From an uncultured Bacilli bacterium (GTDB taxonomy: Bacteria; Bacillota_I; Bacilli_A; RF39; UBA660): DNA of 47,169 nucleotides. Positions 40,209-47,169 of the stretch are shown one piece after another. Each line of letters opens with the position of its first letter. Within the stretch, counting starts at the first letter, position 1. The stretch lies in contig CANQHW010000001.1 of assembly GCA_947623855.1 (NCBI GenBank), positions 1 to 47,169 of the forward strand, read 5' to 3'. Both the position numbers and the translations under genes were made by a program. The notes beneath the pieces are model-generated. The model worked only from the letters and a program-made list of their open reading frames with translations, had not been told where the DNA came from and made no database searches.

Positions 40209-40912
40209 ATATTCTTATTAATATTATATTCAATTTTTTGAATTCTACCCTTAATCTTATGACCAGGAAATAAACTTATTCTGAAGTTTTTACTTTTTAA
40301 ATATGGTATAACTTTTTTTACTATTTTTTTATCCTTATAATAATTATAGAATGTATTAACTATTAAATCAGCTAATTGGACACCAAAATTTGTTGCAGAA
40401 TCATAATATATTATTTTAAAATTAAAATTTTCTAAGCAAAATTCGGTTTTTAAATATGTTTCTAAATTATTTAAATCTCCTACTCTTATATTTCTATTAT
40501 CAATACTAATAATAAAATCTATATCATTGTTTATTTGGTTTAAATTTAATAAGGGTATAATACAATCTTTAAATAGAATTTTTACGGCATAATTAAAAAA
40601 TATATTTGATTCTATTATTTCTTTTCGCATAGAGGATTTTTCAAAAATTTTTACACAGCCATAAAAAGTATCAATATCTTGTATTTTATTAAAAATGTTT
40701 ATTTTTTCTTCATTTATCATATTATATGATTTTATTTCTTTATTTAAAGGAATATTTCTACTATCTTTAATACTTTTATTAATTCTTTTATAAAAGGAGG
40801 TTACTTTATTTTTATCTTTTAAAAAGACAAAATATCCACCGACCGCAAAATATTTTGTATTGCTATTTTTATGAATCGAACCACTTTCATCTAAATATAC
40901 ATATATTTTCAT
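40205..40912 (-). CDS. DUF3800 protein
   Basis: 235 residues of the DUF3800 family, a predicted RNase H-like fold often found beside mobile and defence genes; no function proven. It has the N-terminal MKIYVYLDESGSIHKNSNTKYFAVGGYFV (Asp-Glu pair, about 8-9), an internal IDFIISIDNRN acidic strand (about 131-141) and the C-terminal FGVQLADLIVNTFYNYY (Asp about 182). Ribosome site AAAGGAGGAATG precedes the ATG. It is more AT- and Lys/Asn-rich than the ribosomal genes next to it, which suggests recent arrival. Confidence 0.85.
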   Translation of the reverse strand: MKIYVYLDESGSIHKNSNTKYFAVGGYFVFLKDKNKVTSFYKRINKSIKDSRNIPLNKEIKSYNMINEEKINIFNKIQDIDTFYGCVKIFEKSSMRKEIIESNIFFNYAVKILFKDCIIPLLNLNQINNDIDFIISIDNRNIRVGDLNNLETYLKTEFCLENFNFKIIYYDSATNFGVQLADLIVNTFYNYYKDKKIVKKVIPYLKSKNFRISLFPGHKIKGRIQKIEYNINKNI

Positions 40913-40990
40913 AACATTCCTCCTTTAAAGATATAGTACTAAATTTTTGATGTAAAGTTCATAATAAGTAAATTTATTTTGTGATTTAGC

Positions 40991-41026
40991 AAAACAAAAA
41001 CCCTATAATACTTAAGATTATAGGGT
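40991..41026 (-). terminator. rplM-rpsI terminator
   Basis: ACCCTATAAT and ATTATAGGGT (41000-41026) form a perfect 10-bp stem with a 7-base loop; on the minus strand it is followed by TTTTGTTTT. Confidence 0.85.
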
Positions 41027-41046
41027 ATAAAAGAAAACTTTGAATA

Positions 41047-41460
41047 TTAACGTTTACTAAATTGAGGAGCTCTACGAGCTTTTTTAAGACCATATTTCTT
41101 ACGTTCTTTAACTCTTGGATCTCTTGTAACAAAACCTTCAACTTTTAAGATTTTACGATAAGAACCTTCTCCTGTTTTATTACCATCAAAAGCCATTAGT
41201 GCTCTAGCAATACCTAATCTAATTGCACCTGTTTGGCCAGAGAAGCCGCCACCTTTAACGGTAACATCGATATCGAATTTATCTTCATTACCAGTTGCTA
41301 CTAAAGGTTGTTTTAAGTCCATTACCAAAGTTTGATAAGGCATATATTCATTAACATCAACACCGTTAACAGTAATTTTACCGCTACCTAGGGTCATTCT
41401 TACTTGGGCAGAACTTCTTTTTCTTCTACCGCTAGCACTCCATACTTGTTTTGTTGTCAT
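41047..41460 (-). CDS. rpsI: 30S ribosomal protein S9
   Basis: 137 residues. SASGRRKRSSAQVRM at the N-terminus, the conserved VKGGGFSGQTGAIRLGIARAL (about 68-88) and DPRVKERKKYGLKKARRAPQFSKR at the C-terminus; the final Ser-Lys-Arg reaches the P-site tRNA. It follows rplM by 14 bases with GGAGGTATAGG as ribosome site. The rplM-rpsI pair and the nearby truA and ECF ATPase genes correspond to one B. subtilis cluster, here moved next to the origin set. Confidence 0.97.
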   Translation of the reverse strand: MTTKQVWSASGRRKRSSAQVRMTLGSGKITVNGVDVNEYMPYQTLVMDLKQPLVATGNEDKFDIDVTVKGGGFSGQTGAIRLGIARALMAFDGNKTGEGSYRKILKVEGFVTRDPRVKERKKYGLKKARRAPQFSKR

Positions 41461-41474
41461 ATTCCTATACCTCC

Positions 41475-41906
41475 TTATTTAACTTCCATAACTTCTGGTT
41501 TTTGAGCACTATGGTTATGGTTCTCATCGGCATATACAAATAACTTTTTAGCCATTTGGTTTCCTAATTTATTATGAGGAAGCATACCTTTAATTGCTCT
41601 TTCAACCATTTCACAAGGATAAGCACTAATCATGGTCTTAGCATTTCTTTCTCTAAGTCCTCCGGGATATCCACTGTGATTATAATACATCTTATCTTCT
41701 AACTTATTACCAGTTAGTTTAACTTTAGAGGCATTAATGACAATTACATAATCTCCACAATCGACATAAGGAGTATAAGTAACTTTGTGTTTTCCTCTTA
41801 ATACAGTTGCTACTTGAGTAGCTAAACGTCCTAAGGTTTTATCTGTTGCATCAACAACATACCATTTACGTTCAACGTTTTCTTTTTTTTGCATAAATGT
41901 TTTCAT
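41475..41906 (-). CDS. rplM: 50S ribosomal protein L13
   Basis: 143 residues from the ATG at 41906, which has AAAGGGAA 7 bases upstream; an ATG at 41921 overlaps that site. KWYVVDATDKTLGRLATQVATVLRGKHKVTYTPYVDCGDYVIVINA (about 14-59) and YYNHSGYPGGLRERNA (about 74-89) are diagnostic. GMLPHNKLGNQMAKKLFVYADENHNHSAQKPE closes the protein. A leader with a hairpin and a good promoter lie upstream. Confidence 0.97.
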   Translation of the reverse strand: MKTFMQKKENVERKWYVVDATDKTLGRLATQVATVLRGKHKVTYTPYVDCGDYVIVINASKVKLTGNKLEDKMYYNHSGYPGGLRERNAKTMISAYPCEMVERAIKGMLPHNKLGNQMAKKLFVYADENHNHSAQKPEVMEVK

Positions 41907-41927
41907 ATAATTCCCTTTCATTTTTCT

Positions 41928-41979
41928 TACTCACTTAACCTTCCCACAGTTAAGCCCCTAGAAAAAATAAAATGTACCA
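41928..41979 (-). promoter_or_regulatory. candidate L13 autoregulatory leader
   Basis: The untranslated leader of about 72 nt contains CTTAAC (41954-41949) paired with GTTAAG (41939-41934) around TGTGGGAAG. Many Bacillota have an L13-responsive leader before rplM with a small GTGGGA-bearing stem. I match it by position and this element only. Confidence 0.45.
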
Positions 41980-41985
41980 TTTAAA

Positions 41986-42014
41986 ATTATATGAGAAAGA
42001 TAGGTAAAAGTCAA
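41986..42014 (-). promoter_or_regulatory. rplM-rpsI promoter
   Basis: TTGACT (42009-42014), 17 bases, TATAAT (41986-41991), start near 41979. Confidence 0.8.
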
Positions 42015-42041
42015 CAAAAAATAGCGAATTTTAGTACTATT

Positions 42042-43415
42042 TTATTTATTAATACTTCTTTTTACTGAAATATCATATCTACTTGGACCACTAATTACTT
42101 TACCATCGAGATTAAATCTAGAAGCATGACAGGGACAATCCCAGGTTTTTTCTACTTCATTATAGATTAAATTACATCCTAAATGAGGACATTTTCTTTT
42201 AACAATATGTTTAGTACCATTTAAAGTTACGGAAGCACTATTTTTTTTATATGCGACTTGAGGATTTTTATATAGCATACTACCAAGATAAGCATATGAG
42301 TTGGTAAAAATATTTTTTCCCCATTTAATAATACGATAAATACCCATATTTCTTTTAGGGGCGAAGAGCTTACTATAAATATTTTCTTTTCCTAGTATTT
42401 CATCACTAACAATTTTTGATGCAATACTGCTTCCGGCCATACCCCAGGTATTATAACCAGTTAAAATATACATATTTTCCTTTATCTTTCCAGCATAAGG
42501 GATACCATCTATGGTCATAATATCGGTGTTACTCCATAGGTAAGTAGAATTGGATGGTAAAGCTTTAAATTTTTTAGAGGGATTAAAGTTTAATCCTAAA
42601 TTGTGGGATTTTTCTAGTTTAAGTAAGTAGTTTTGGTAATAACGATAAGACATGGTGGGTTTGGTATAGGTTATACCATTAGTTGCTTTAGGTTGGGTTG
42701 TTTTTATAGCACTTATATAAGATTTTTCGATATCTACATTAAGAGGAAAAACCATGGGAAAGATAAAGTAGGGATAAAATCCTGCAAAGACGACGGTTTG
42801 GCATTTAATGGTTCCATTTAAGGTTTTAACTAAATAGGTATGGTTTTTCTTTGTAATATCATATACTAAAGTATTTTCATAAATGGGATTATTTAGGGTA
42901 TGTAATAAGCCATCAAGATATTTTAGCGGGTGAAATACATAGCTATCTTTACATACTAAGGTATTTTTATCTTTAAGATAAATGTTGGGGTTATGATAAA
43001 TATTTTTTAATTCTTTTAAATATTTTTGATCTTTATTATTGGCGGTTAGGTAAGCGGTATTTTTTTCTAAATCACAAGCAATCATTTCCTGGGAAATTAT
43101 TTTCCGGGAAATATCAACACCTTCTTGGTAAGCTTTGGCTAATTTTTGGGCAGCAGAAAAGCCTTTTCTTTTTTTGACTTTTATTAAGATGTTATCTAAA
43201 AAATAGGTTAGTTTTCCGGTAGTTCTACAGGTTATACCGCTTCCTAAAGTATTTTTTTCGACTAAGACGATGTTTAAGTTACTATTTTTTAAATGATAAA
43301 GAAGATTTAAACCACTAATTCCTCCTCCAATTATTAAGATATCACAGGTTATATCTTGGGTTAATTTTGGATAAGAGGGTAGTTTATAATCGCTCCAAAT
43401 AGAGGTATTTTTCAT
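42042..43415 (-). CDS. FAD-dependent oxidoreductase with C-terminal Rieske domain (YhfW-like)
   Basis: 457 residues from the ATG at 43415 (GAGGTGAT upstream; the longer frame runs into truA sequence). N-terminal DAO-type flavin domain: CDILIIGGGISGLNLLYHL (about 25-43, GxGxxG) and IVLVEKNTLGSGITCRTTGKLT. The C-terminal Rieske [2Fe-2S] ligands are CPH-x-GC...CPCH in KCPHLGCNLIYNEVEKTWDCPCHASRF (about 413-439). The substrate is unknown; B. subtilis YhfW has the same layout. Two Noc-type palindromes lie inside the gene (43084 and 43099). Confidence 0.9.
   Translation of the reverse strand: MKNTSIWSDYKLPSYPKLTQDITCDILIIGGGISGLNLLYHLKNSNLNIVLVEKNTLGSGITCRTTGKLTYFLDNILIKVKKRKGFSAAQKLAKAYQEGVDISRKIISQEMIACDLEKNTAYLTANNKDQKYLKELKNIYHNPNIYLKDKNTLVCKDSYVFHPLKYLDGLLHTLNNPIYENTLVYDITKKNHTYLVKTLNGTIKCQTVVFAGFYPYFIFPMVFPLNVDIEKSYISAIKTTQPKATNGITYTKPTMSYRYYQNYLLKLEKSHNLGLNFNPSKKFKALPSNSTYLWSNTDIMTIDGIPYAGKIKENMYILTGYNTWGMAGSSIASKIVSDEILGKENIYSKLFAPKRNMGIYRIIKWGKNIFTNSYAYLGSMLYKNPQVAYKKNSASVTLNGTKHIVKRKCPHLGCNLIYNEVEKTWDCPCHASRFNLDGKVISGPSRYDISVKRSINK
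43084..43097. promoter_or_regulatory. Noc binding site, one mismatch
   Basis: ATTTCCTGGGAAAT, same variant as at 24534, inside the Rieske oxidoreductase gene. Confidence 0.6.
43099..43112. promoter_or_regulatory. Noc binding site, one mismatch, tandem with the previous
   Basis: ATTTTCCGGGAAAT, one base after the site at 43084-43097; a tandem pair would bind two Noc dimers on nearly the same face. Confidence 0.6.
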
Positions 43416-43441
43416 TAATATCACCTCTATTAGTATGAACA

Positions 43442-44167
43442 TTAATTTTGGTAATAAACCTCCATTAGATATAAACCACAAGCGGGAGCGGTGGGAACAT
43501 TTTGGGTGATATTTTTATTTAGTAAGTCTTCTAAGATATTTTCTTCCCATTTTTTCTTGCCAATCATTAATAGGGTACCAACAAGGTTACGAACCATATA
43601 ACGGTAAAAGCCTTTACCATAAAAGTCAAAGATAATTTTATCTTCTTTTTGGGTTATTTCGATTTTAAAGATATTACCTTCATAGTTATCTCTATAACCG
43701 GCGGTAAAGTTATGAAAGTTATGTTTTCCGATTAATTTTTTACTAGCTTTTTGCATTAATTTAAGATCTAGGGGATCTTTTATTTGGTAGGTATATTTAG
43801 CATAGAAAGGGTCGAAGGGCGAAGTTTTAACGATATAACGATACCATTTACCTGTAGCTTTTAAACGAGCGTGAAATTTATGATCGACTTCTTTTATATT
43901 AAGTACTTGAATATCATTAGGAAGCATTTTATTTAGGACATATTTTAGTTTATTTGGGAGTATAGGAATGGTTAAGTCAAAGTGAATAGTTTGACCTTTA
44001 GCGTGGACACCGGCATCGGTTCTGCCAGCACCTTTTATTACAACTTCTTTTTGTTCTAAAATACTTAAAACAGTTTCTAATTCTTGTTGAACACTACGTT
44101 TTTGTTTAAGTCTTTGGAAGCCATAGAAGTTACTTCCATCATAGGTTATGGTAGCTAGAAATCTCAT
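43442..44167 (-). CDS. truA: tRNA pseudouridine(38-40) synthase
   Basis: Forms pseudouridine at positions 38-40 of tRNA anticodon arms. 241 residues. ATITYDGSNFYGFQRLKQKRSVQQELE (about 5-31), the catalytic Asp in GRTDAGVHAKGQTIHFD (about 50-66), YRYIVKTSPFDPFYAKYTYQI (about 108-128) and FYRYMVRNLVGTLLMIGKKKW are the family landmarks. It overlaps the second ECF-like ATPase by 4 bases. ecfT, which precedes truA in Bacilli, is missing. Confidence 0.96.
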   Translation of the reverse strand: MRFLATITYDGSNFYGFQRLKQKRSVQQELETVLSILEQKEVVIKGAGRTDAGVHAKGQTIHFDLTIPILPNKLKYVLNKMLPNDIQVLNIKEVDHKFHARLKATGKWYRYIVKTSPFDPFYAKYTYQIKDPLDLKLMQKASKKLIGKHNFHNFTAGYRDNYEGNIFKIEITQKEDKIIFDFYGKGFYRYMVRNLVGTLLMIGKKKWEENILEDLLNKNITQNVPTAPACGLYLMEVYYQN

Positions 44168-44988
44168 ACGACATCACGATATATGGCCTTTAATAATTCT
44201 TTATTATCGGTATAAGGTAATATATCCCTTCCTAAACTTCTTATGTAGGTTATAAATTCTACGATATTGGGCATTTCTAAATATTTATATAGTTTTTCAT
44301 CATATACCCAGTTGGAGTTTTCATAAACTAATTTTCCATTATGGATAACGATTATTTTATCAACAAAGTTGATGGCATATTCAAGGTCATTACTAATAAC
44401 AATTATTTGTTTATGGTATTTTTTATGAAGATTAGTAAAGAGTTTTTTGAAGTCTTTCTTTTCTTTATCATTAAAACCTTTTTCAAAGTTATCTAAGATA
44501 ATTACTTTGGGATTATATACTAATATAGCTGCTAAATTAACTTTTTTTCTTTCAATATAAGATAATTCATCTACTAAACGAAATAGATAATCGTTATTAA
44601 GTCCAACGATTAGTAAAGCTTCTTTGATTCTATCATCTCTAAGTTCTTCTTTTCCTTTAAATTTATCATAGTAATATTTTAGTTCATCATAAACGTATTT
44701 CATTTTGATATTTTTATTCATGGTATGACCAACGAATCCAATATCTTTTCGAATAGCACATTTATCGATAGCGTTATTACTTTTAATAGTAGTATCTCCT
44801 ATAATAATACTTCCTTTACTTACTCTTTTACTTCCTACGAGAAGTTTTCCAATGATGGAGTCGATGTTACCACATACCATAGTAATATCTTTTTCATTAA
44901 AGGTATAATTTATATTATCTAGTAAGATTCTTTCAGTACTTAATCCTTTATTTTGTAAGTAACTTACATTATCAAATTTTATTTCCAT
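44164..44988 (-). CDS. degenerate ECF-transporter ATPase (EcfA2-like)
   Basis: 274 residues with the ABC ATPase fold and the place of EcfA2, but the catalytic motifs are lost. The P-loop reads GNIDSIIGK (40-48) instead of GxxGxGK(S/T). The signature is LSYIE (142-146) instead of LSGGQ. Walker B VIILDNFEKG has Asn167 for the catalytic Glu, and the H-loop has Asn200 (VISND) for His. The frame is intact, with coupled overlaps to its neighbours (10 bases with the upstream ATPase, 4 with truA), so it is probably translated. It may be a structural or regulatory remnant of an ECF vitamin transporter. Confidence 0.8.
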   Translation of the reverse strand: MEIKFDNVSYLQNKGLSTERILLDNINYTFNEKDITMVCGNIDSIIGKLLVGSKRVSKGSIIIGDTTIKSNNAIDKCAIRKDIGFVGHTMNKNIKMKYVYDELKYYYDKFKGKEELRDDRIKEALLIVGLNNDYLFRLVDELSYIERKKVNLAAILVYNPKVIILDNFEKGFNDKEKKDFKKLFTNLHKKYHKQIIVISNDLEYAINFVDKIIVIHNGKLVYENSNWVYDEKLYKYLEMPNIVEFITYIRSLGRDILPYTDNKELLKAIYRDVV

Positions 44989-45770
44989 ACATCTTTCACC
45001 AACCCATCTTTATCTAAATAGATTTTATCAGTAAGGTCATAGTATCCTAATTGAATAGATAAATCTATTATAAATGGTAAATTATAACCTAATCTTTTAA
45101 AGATTTTTTCTTCTTTAAATACTTCGGGAATATTTCCTTCTAGGATAACTTTACCTTTATATAAACAGTATAAATATTCAGTATCTAAGCTAGTTTCTAG
45201 GTTACTAGTAATATTAATAATAGTTATTTTATTTTTTTTACAGTATTTATATATTTTCTTTTGGGTACTTTTATTAAATTCTTCTAGAGTATTATCGAGT
45301 ATTAAGAAGGGAGGTCTTTCAATTAAAGCACATACTATTTTAAGAAGATAACTTTCTATTCGACCGAGTCTTTCTACTTCAAGATTTATAATAGGAAAGA
45401 TATTAAATTTATTAAGTAAAGTTTCTAATAGGTCTTTTTTTTCTTGAACTTCTAATGTATTTTTACTTAAACTATGTAGTATTTCTTCTTTAACTTTTTT
45501 TCTTTTAAATTTTAGTTCTTTATCTATAACTTTATAATATTTGGAAAGTAAACGAAAATTATCGTCATTGACGGGAATGCCGTTTATTTTTAAATCTCCT
45601 TTATAGGGAAGTTTATGTTCGATAATTCTTATGATAGTGGTTTTACCACTATCACCAATGATTGTTATAGGATGTCCTTCTCTTACTTCTAAAGAAAGAT
45701 TATTTAGAATGGTTACTTTAGTATTTTGATAACTAATGTTATTTAGAACAATACTTTTCATTTCTTTCAC
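44979..45770 (-). CDS. degenerate ECF-transporter ATPase (EcfA1-like)
   Basis: 263 residues, first gene of the ATPase-ATPase-truA run. It begins IVLNNISYQNTKVTILNNLSLEVREGHPITIIGDSGKTTIIRI. GKTT is kept, but the P-loop is two residues short (IIGD-SGKTT, 38-45). The signature is LGRIE (135-139), Walker B is FLILDN with Asn160 for Glu, and the H-loop is ITSN (Asn190). The paired paralogue has the same Walker B and H-loop changes, so both sites of any heterodimer would lack hydrolysis. No EcfT gene is adjacent. AGTTAGGTGAAAG lies before the ATG. Confidence 0.8.
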   Translation of the reverse strand: MKEMKSIVLNNISYQNTKVTILNNLSLEVREGHPITIIGDSGKTTIIRIIEHKLPYKGDLKINGIPVNDDNFRLLSKYYKVIDKELKFKRKKVKEEILHSLSKNTLEVQEKKDLLETLLNKFNIFPIINLEVERLGRIESYLLKIVCALIERPPFLILDNTLEEFNKSTQKKIYKYCKKNKITIINITSNLETSLDTEYLYCLYKGKVILEGNIPEVFKEEKIFKRLGYNLPFIIDLSIQLGYYDLTDKIYLDKDGLVKDVWK

Positions 45771-45873
45771 CTAACTAGCTATTATACTATAAATTCTTTA
45801 AAAGAAAAGAAAAAAGTAAGGATATTGATTTATTTAAGAAAATAAATTATATTTAATAGTAATGGGTGATGAT

Positions 45874-46233
45874 ATGAAAATAGATATAACGGAGTTAGAT
45901 AAGTATAATTTATTAGGTTATGATAGAGAGTTAAGAAGTTTTATTATGAATTTTATTGATAAGTTATATCCGTTATCTAGTAATGATATGGCAGAGGTAT
46001 TAGAGGGAAAGGAAACACTTAAAACAAGGGAAAGAAAGTATGTAAGAGGGTTATTGTTAGAAATAAAGGATGAGATAATAGATAGGGAGTTAAAGTTAAG
46101 AAAAGAAGATTTAAAGAAGAGTTATTTAAATGATACTATGAATTATGAGATTAAGAAGAGTTTGGAGTTTAAAAAAGAGATGTTAGATATGGTAAAAGAA
46201 AGATATGTGGAAAAGAAGAATAGAAAGTTATAG
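45874..46233 (+). CDS. small charged protein, unknown
   Basis: 119 residues from the ATG at 45874, placed 6 bases after GGGTGAT; an earlier ATG at 45862 overlaps that site. The protein is strongly charged and helical (KIDITELDKYNLLGYDRELRSFIMNFIDKLYPLSSNDMAEVL at the start; many K, E, R and L later), without Cys or membrane segments. Not recognised. It is divergent from the ECF-like genes and 66 bases upstream of prfB. Confidence 0.6.
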   Translation: MKIDITELDKYNLLGYDRELRSFIMNFIDKLYPLSSNDMAEVLEGKETLKTRERKYVRGLLLEIKDEIIDRELKLRKEDLKKSYLNDTMNYEIKKSLEFKKEMLDMVKERYVEKKNRKL

Positions 46234-46299
46234 AAGGTAAAATAACTTTTTTCTTTTTTTAAAATAAGGTATAATTATTTATAGAAAGAACGGGTTAAT

Positions 46300-47169
46300 A
46301 TGGAATATAGAGAACTTAAAGATTTAAGTTTAGTTTTGGAAGATAAATTAAATAATATTAGGAGGTCGCTTTGACTTATCTGTAAAAGAAGAAAGAATTA
46401 AAGAGATTGAATTATTAATGGAGAAGGAAGACTTTTGGAGTGATATGAGTAAGGCTTCTTTACTTAATAAGGAGTTAGCAACTTTAAAAAAAGAGATTAA
46501 AGATACACAAGATGTGACGAATAGTTTTTATGATTTAAAAGAATATTTAGAATTAGTAAAAGATGATATAGAGTCTTTAGAGGAAGTAGAAAGTAATTTT
46601 AAAGAAATAGATAATAAATTAAATGAATTAGAAGTTACTTGTTTTTTAAGTGGACCTTATGATAATTTAAATTGTTTTTTAGAGATTCATCCGGGAGCAG
46701 GGGGGACAGAATCTTGTGATTGGGCGAGTATGCTTCTTAGGATGTATAAAAGATTTTGTGAAAGAGAAGATTTTAAGTGTGAAGTAATTGATGAGCAAAA
46801 AGAAGATCCGGCAGGGATTAAGAGTGCAACGTTAAAGATAAGTGGGTTAAATGCTTATGGATATTTGAAATGTGAACAAGGAGTACACAGATTAGTACGT
46901 ATTTCACCTTTTGATGCCAATAAAAGAAGACATACATCTTTTGCATCAGTGACGGTAACGCCAGAGTTTGATAAAAAAATTGATATTGAAATAAATGAAA
47001 GTGATTTAAAGATAGATGTATATCATAGTAGTGGGGCAGGAGGTCAGTCGGTAAATACATCTAATTCGGCGGTAAGGATTACGCATTTACCATCTAAAAT
47101 AGTAGTTACTTGTCAAGTAGAAAGAAGTCAGTTAAAGAATAAAGAAATGGCTTTAAATATGTTAAAATC
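46300..47169 (+). CDS. prfB: peptide chain release factor 2, with programmed +1 frameshift (3' end cut by window)
   Basis: Releases peptides at UGA and UAA. Codons 1-24 (from 46300) run to an in-frame TGA at 46372-46374, preceded by AGGAGG (46360-46365) and CTT. The site CTT-TGA-C with an upstream Shine-Dalgarno is the classic RF2 +1 shift. After it the frame continues DLSVKEERIKEIELLMEKEDFW. Downstream are HPGAGGTESCDWASML, the anticodon-like SPF in ISPFDANKRRHTSF (about 205-215) and SGAGGQSVN, the catalytic GGQ. TATAAT at 46270-46275 is the likely -10. About 75-85 C-terminal residues lie past the edge. Confidence 0.95.

Noticed and set aside
1..47169. Mollicute-type code (TGA as Trp)
   Set aside because: TGA ends dnaA, rnpA, ybaB and others at the expected lengths, and prfB is present with its TGA frameshift site; Trp is encoded by TGG.

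Overview
The window is about 47 kb around the replication origin of a low-GC Gram-positive bacterium. It is AT-rich (roughly 30% G+C by eye) and has the gene order rpmH-dnaA-dnaN-recF-gyrB-gyrA, with dnaX-ybaB-recR, mfd-spoVT, metG-tatD-yabE-rsmA-yabG-veg and spoVG-yabP-yabQ-divIC following as in Bacillus subtilis. TGA is used as a stop (dnaA, rnpA, ybaB), so this is the standard bacterial code and not a mollicute. BofA, SpoVT, YabG, SpoVG, YabP, YabQ and CwlD homologues point to an endospore former, and a ComK homologue places it near Bacilli. I infer an uncultured Bacilli or Erysipelotrichia-type member of the Bacillota. The exact taxon cannot be fixed from this window.

Layout. Positions 1-3760 (minus): jag, yidC, rnpA and rpmH, then two genes not usually found here, a four-repeat helix-turn-helix-like protein and a VanY-type D,D-carboxypeptidase. 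3763-13577 (plus): oriC, dnaA, dnaN, an unknown coiled-coil/Cys protein, comK, recF, gyrB and gyrA. 13579-13874 holds three parS-like palindromes. 13921-20079: SRP RNA, tadA, dnaX, ybaB, recR, bofA, holB, ricT, trmN6 and pth. 20088-27484: mfd, spoVT, two small ORFs, a T-box leader, a HAD phosphatase, metG and tatD. 27486-31390: a BRO/DinD-like gene, a 3D-domain cell-wall protein, rsmA and an AbiE toxin-antitoxin pair whose toxin frame is broken at a run of T. 31438-33768: sporulation and division genes. 33778-40912 (minus): accessory block with ucpA, an HtrA protease, an Abi/HEPN protein, CwlD, a CmpB-like membrane protein, a Fic protein, a nucleoside phosphorylase, a candidate unassigned small RNA and a DUF3800 protein. 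41047-45770 (minus): rpsI, rplM, a Rieske oxidoreductase, truA and two degenerate ECF-type ATPases. 45874 to the end (plus): a small unknown gene and prfB with its programmed frameshift, cut by the window edge.

How it fits together. The core is the replication, repair and translation set that sits by the origin in Bacilli, together with cis sites for DnaA, ParB (parS) and Noc (ATTTCCCGGGAAAT). Sporulation genes are scattered through it, several with a -10 element placed unusually close to the start codon. Small accessory genes, several of them defence-type (AbiE, Abi/HEPN, Fic, BRO/DinD, DUF3800), sit in the joints between conserved blocks. The observations I rate highest are the two EcfA-like ATPases that have lost their catalytic motifs but keep open, coupled frames; the AbiE promoter inside a perfect 19-bp inverted repeat followed by a frameshifted toxin; the structured RNA near 40.1 kb; the parS and Noc site sets; and comK lying in the dnaN-recF gap behind three exactly phased 8-bp repeats.
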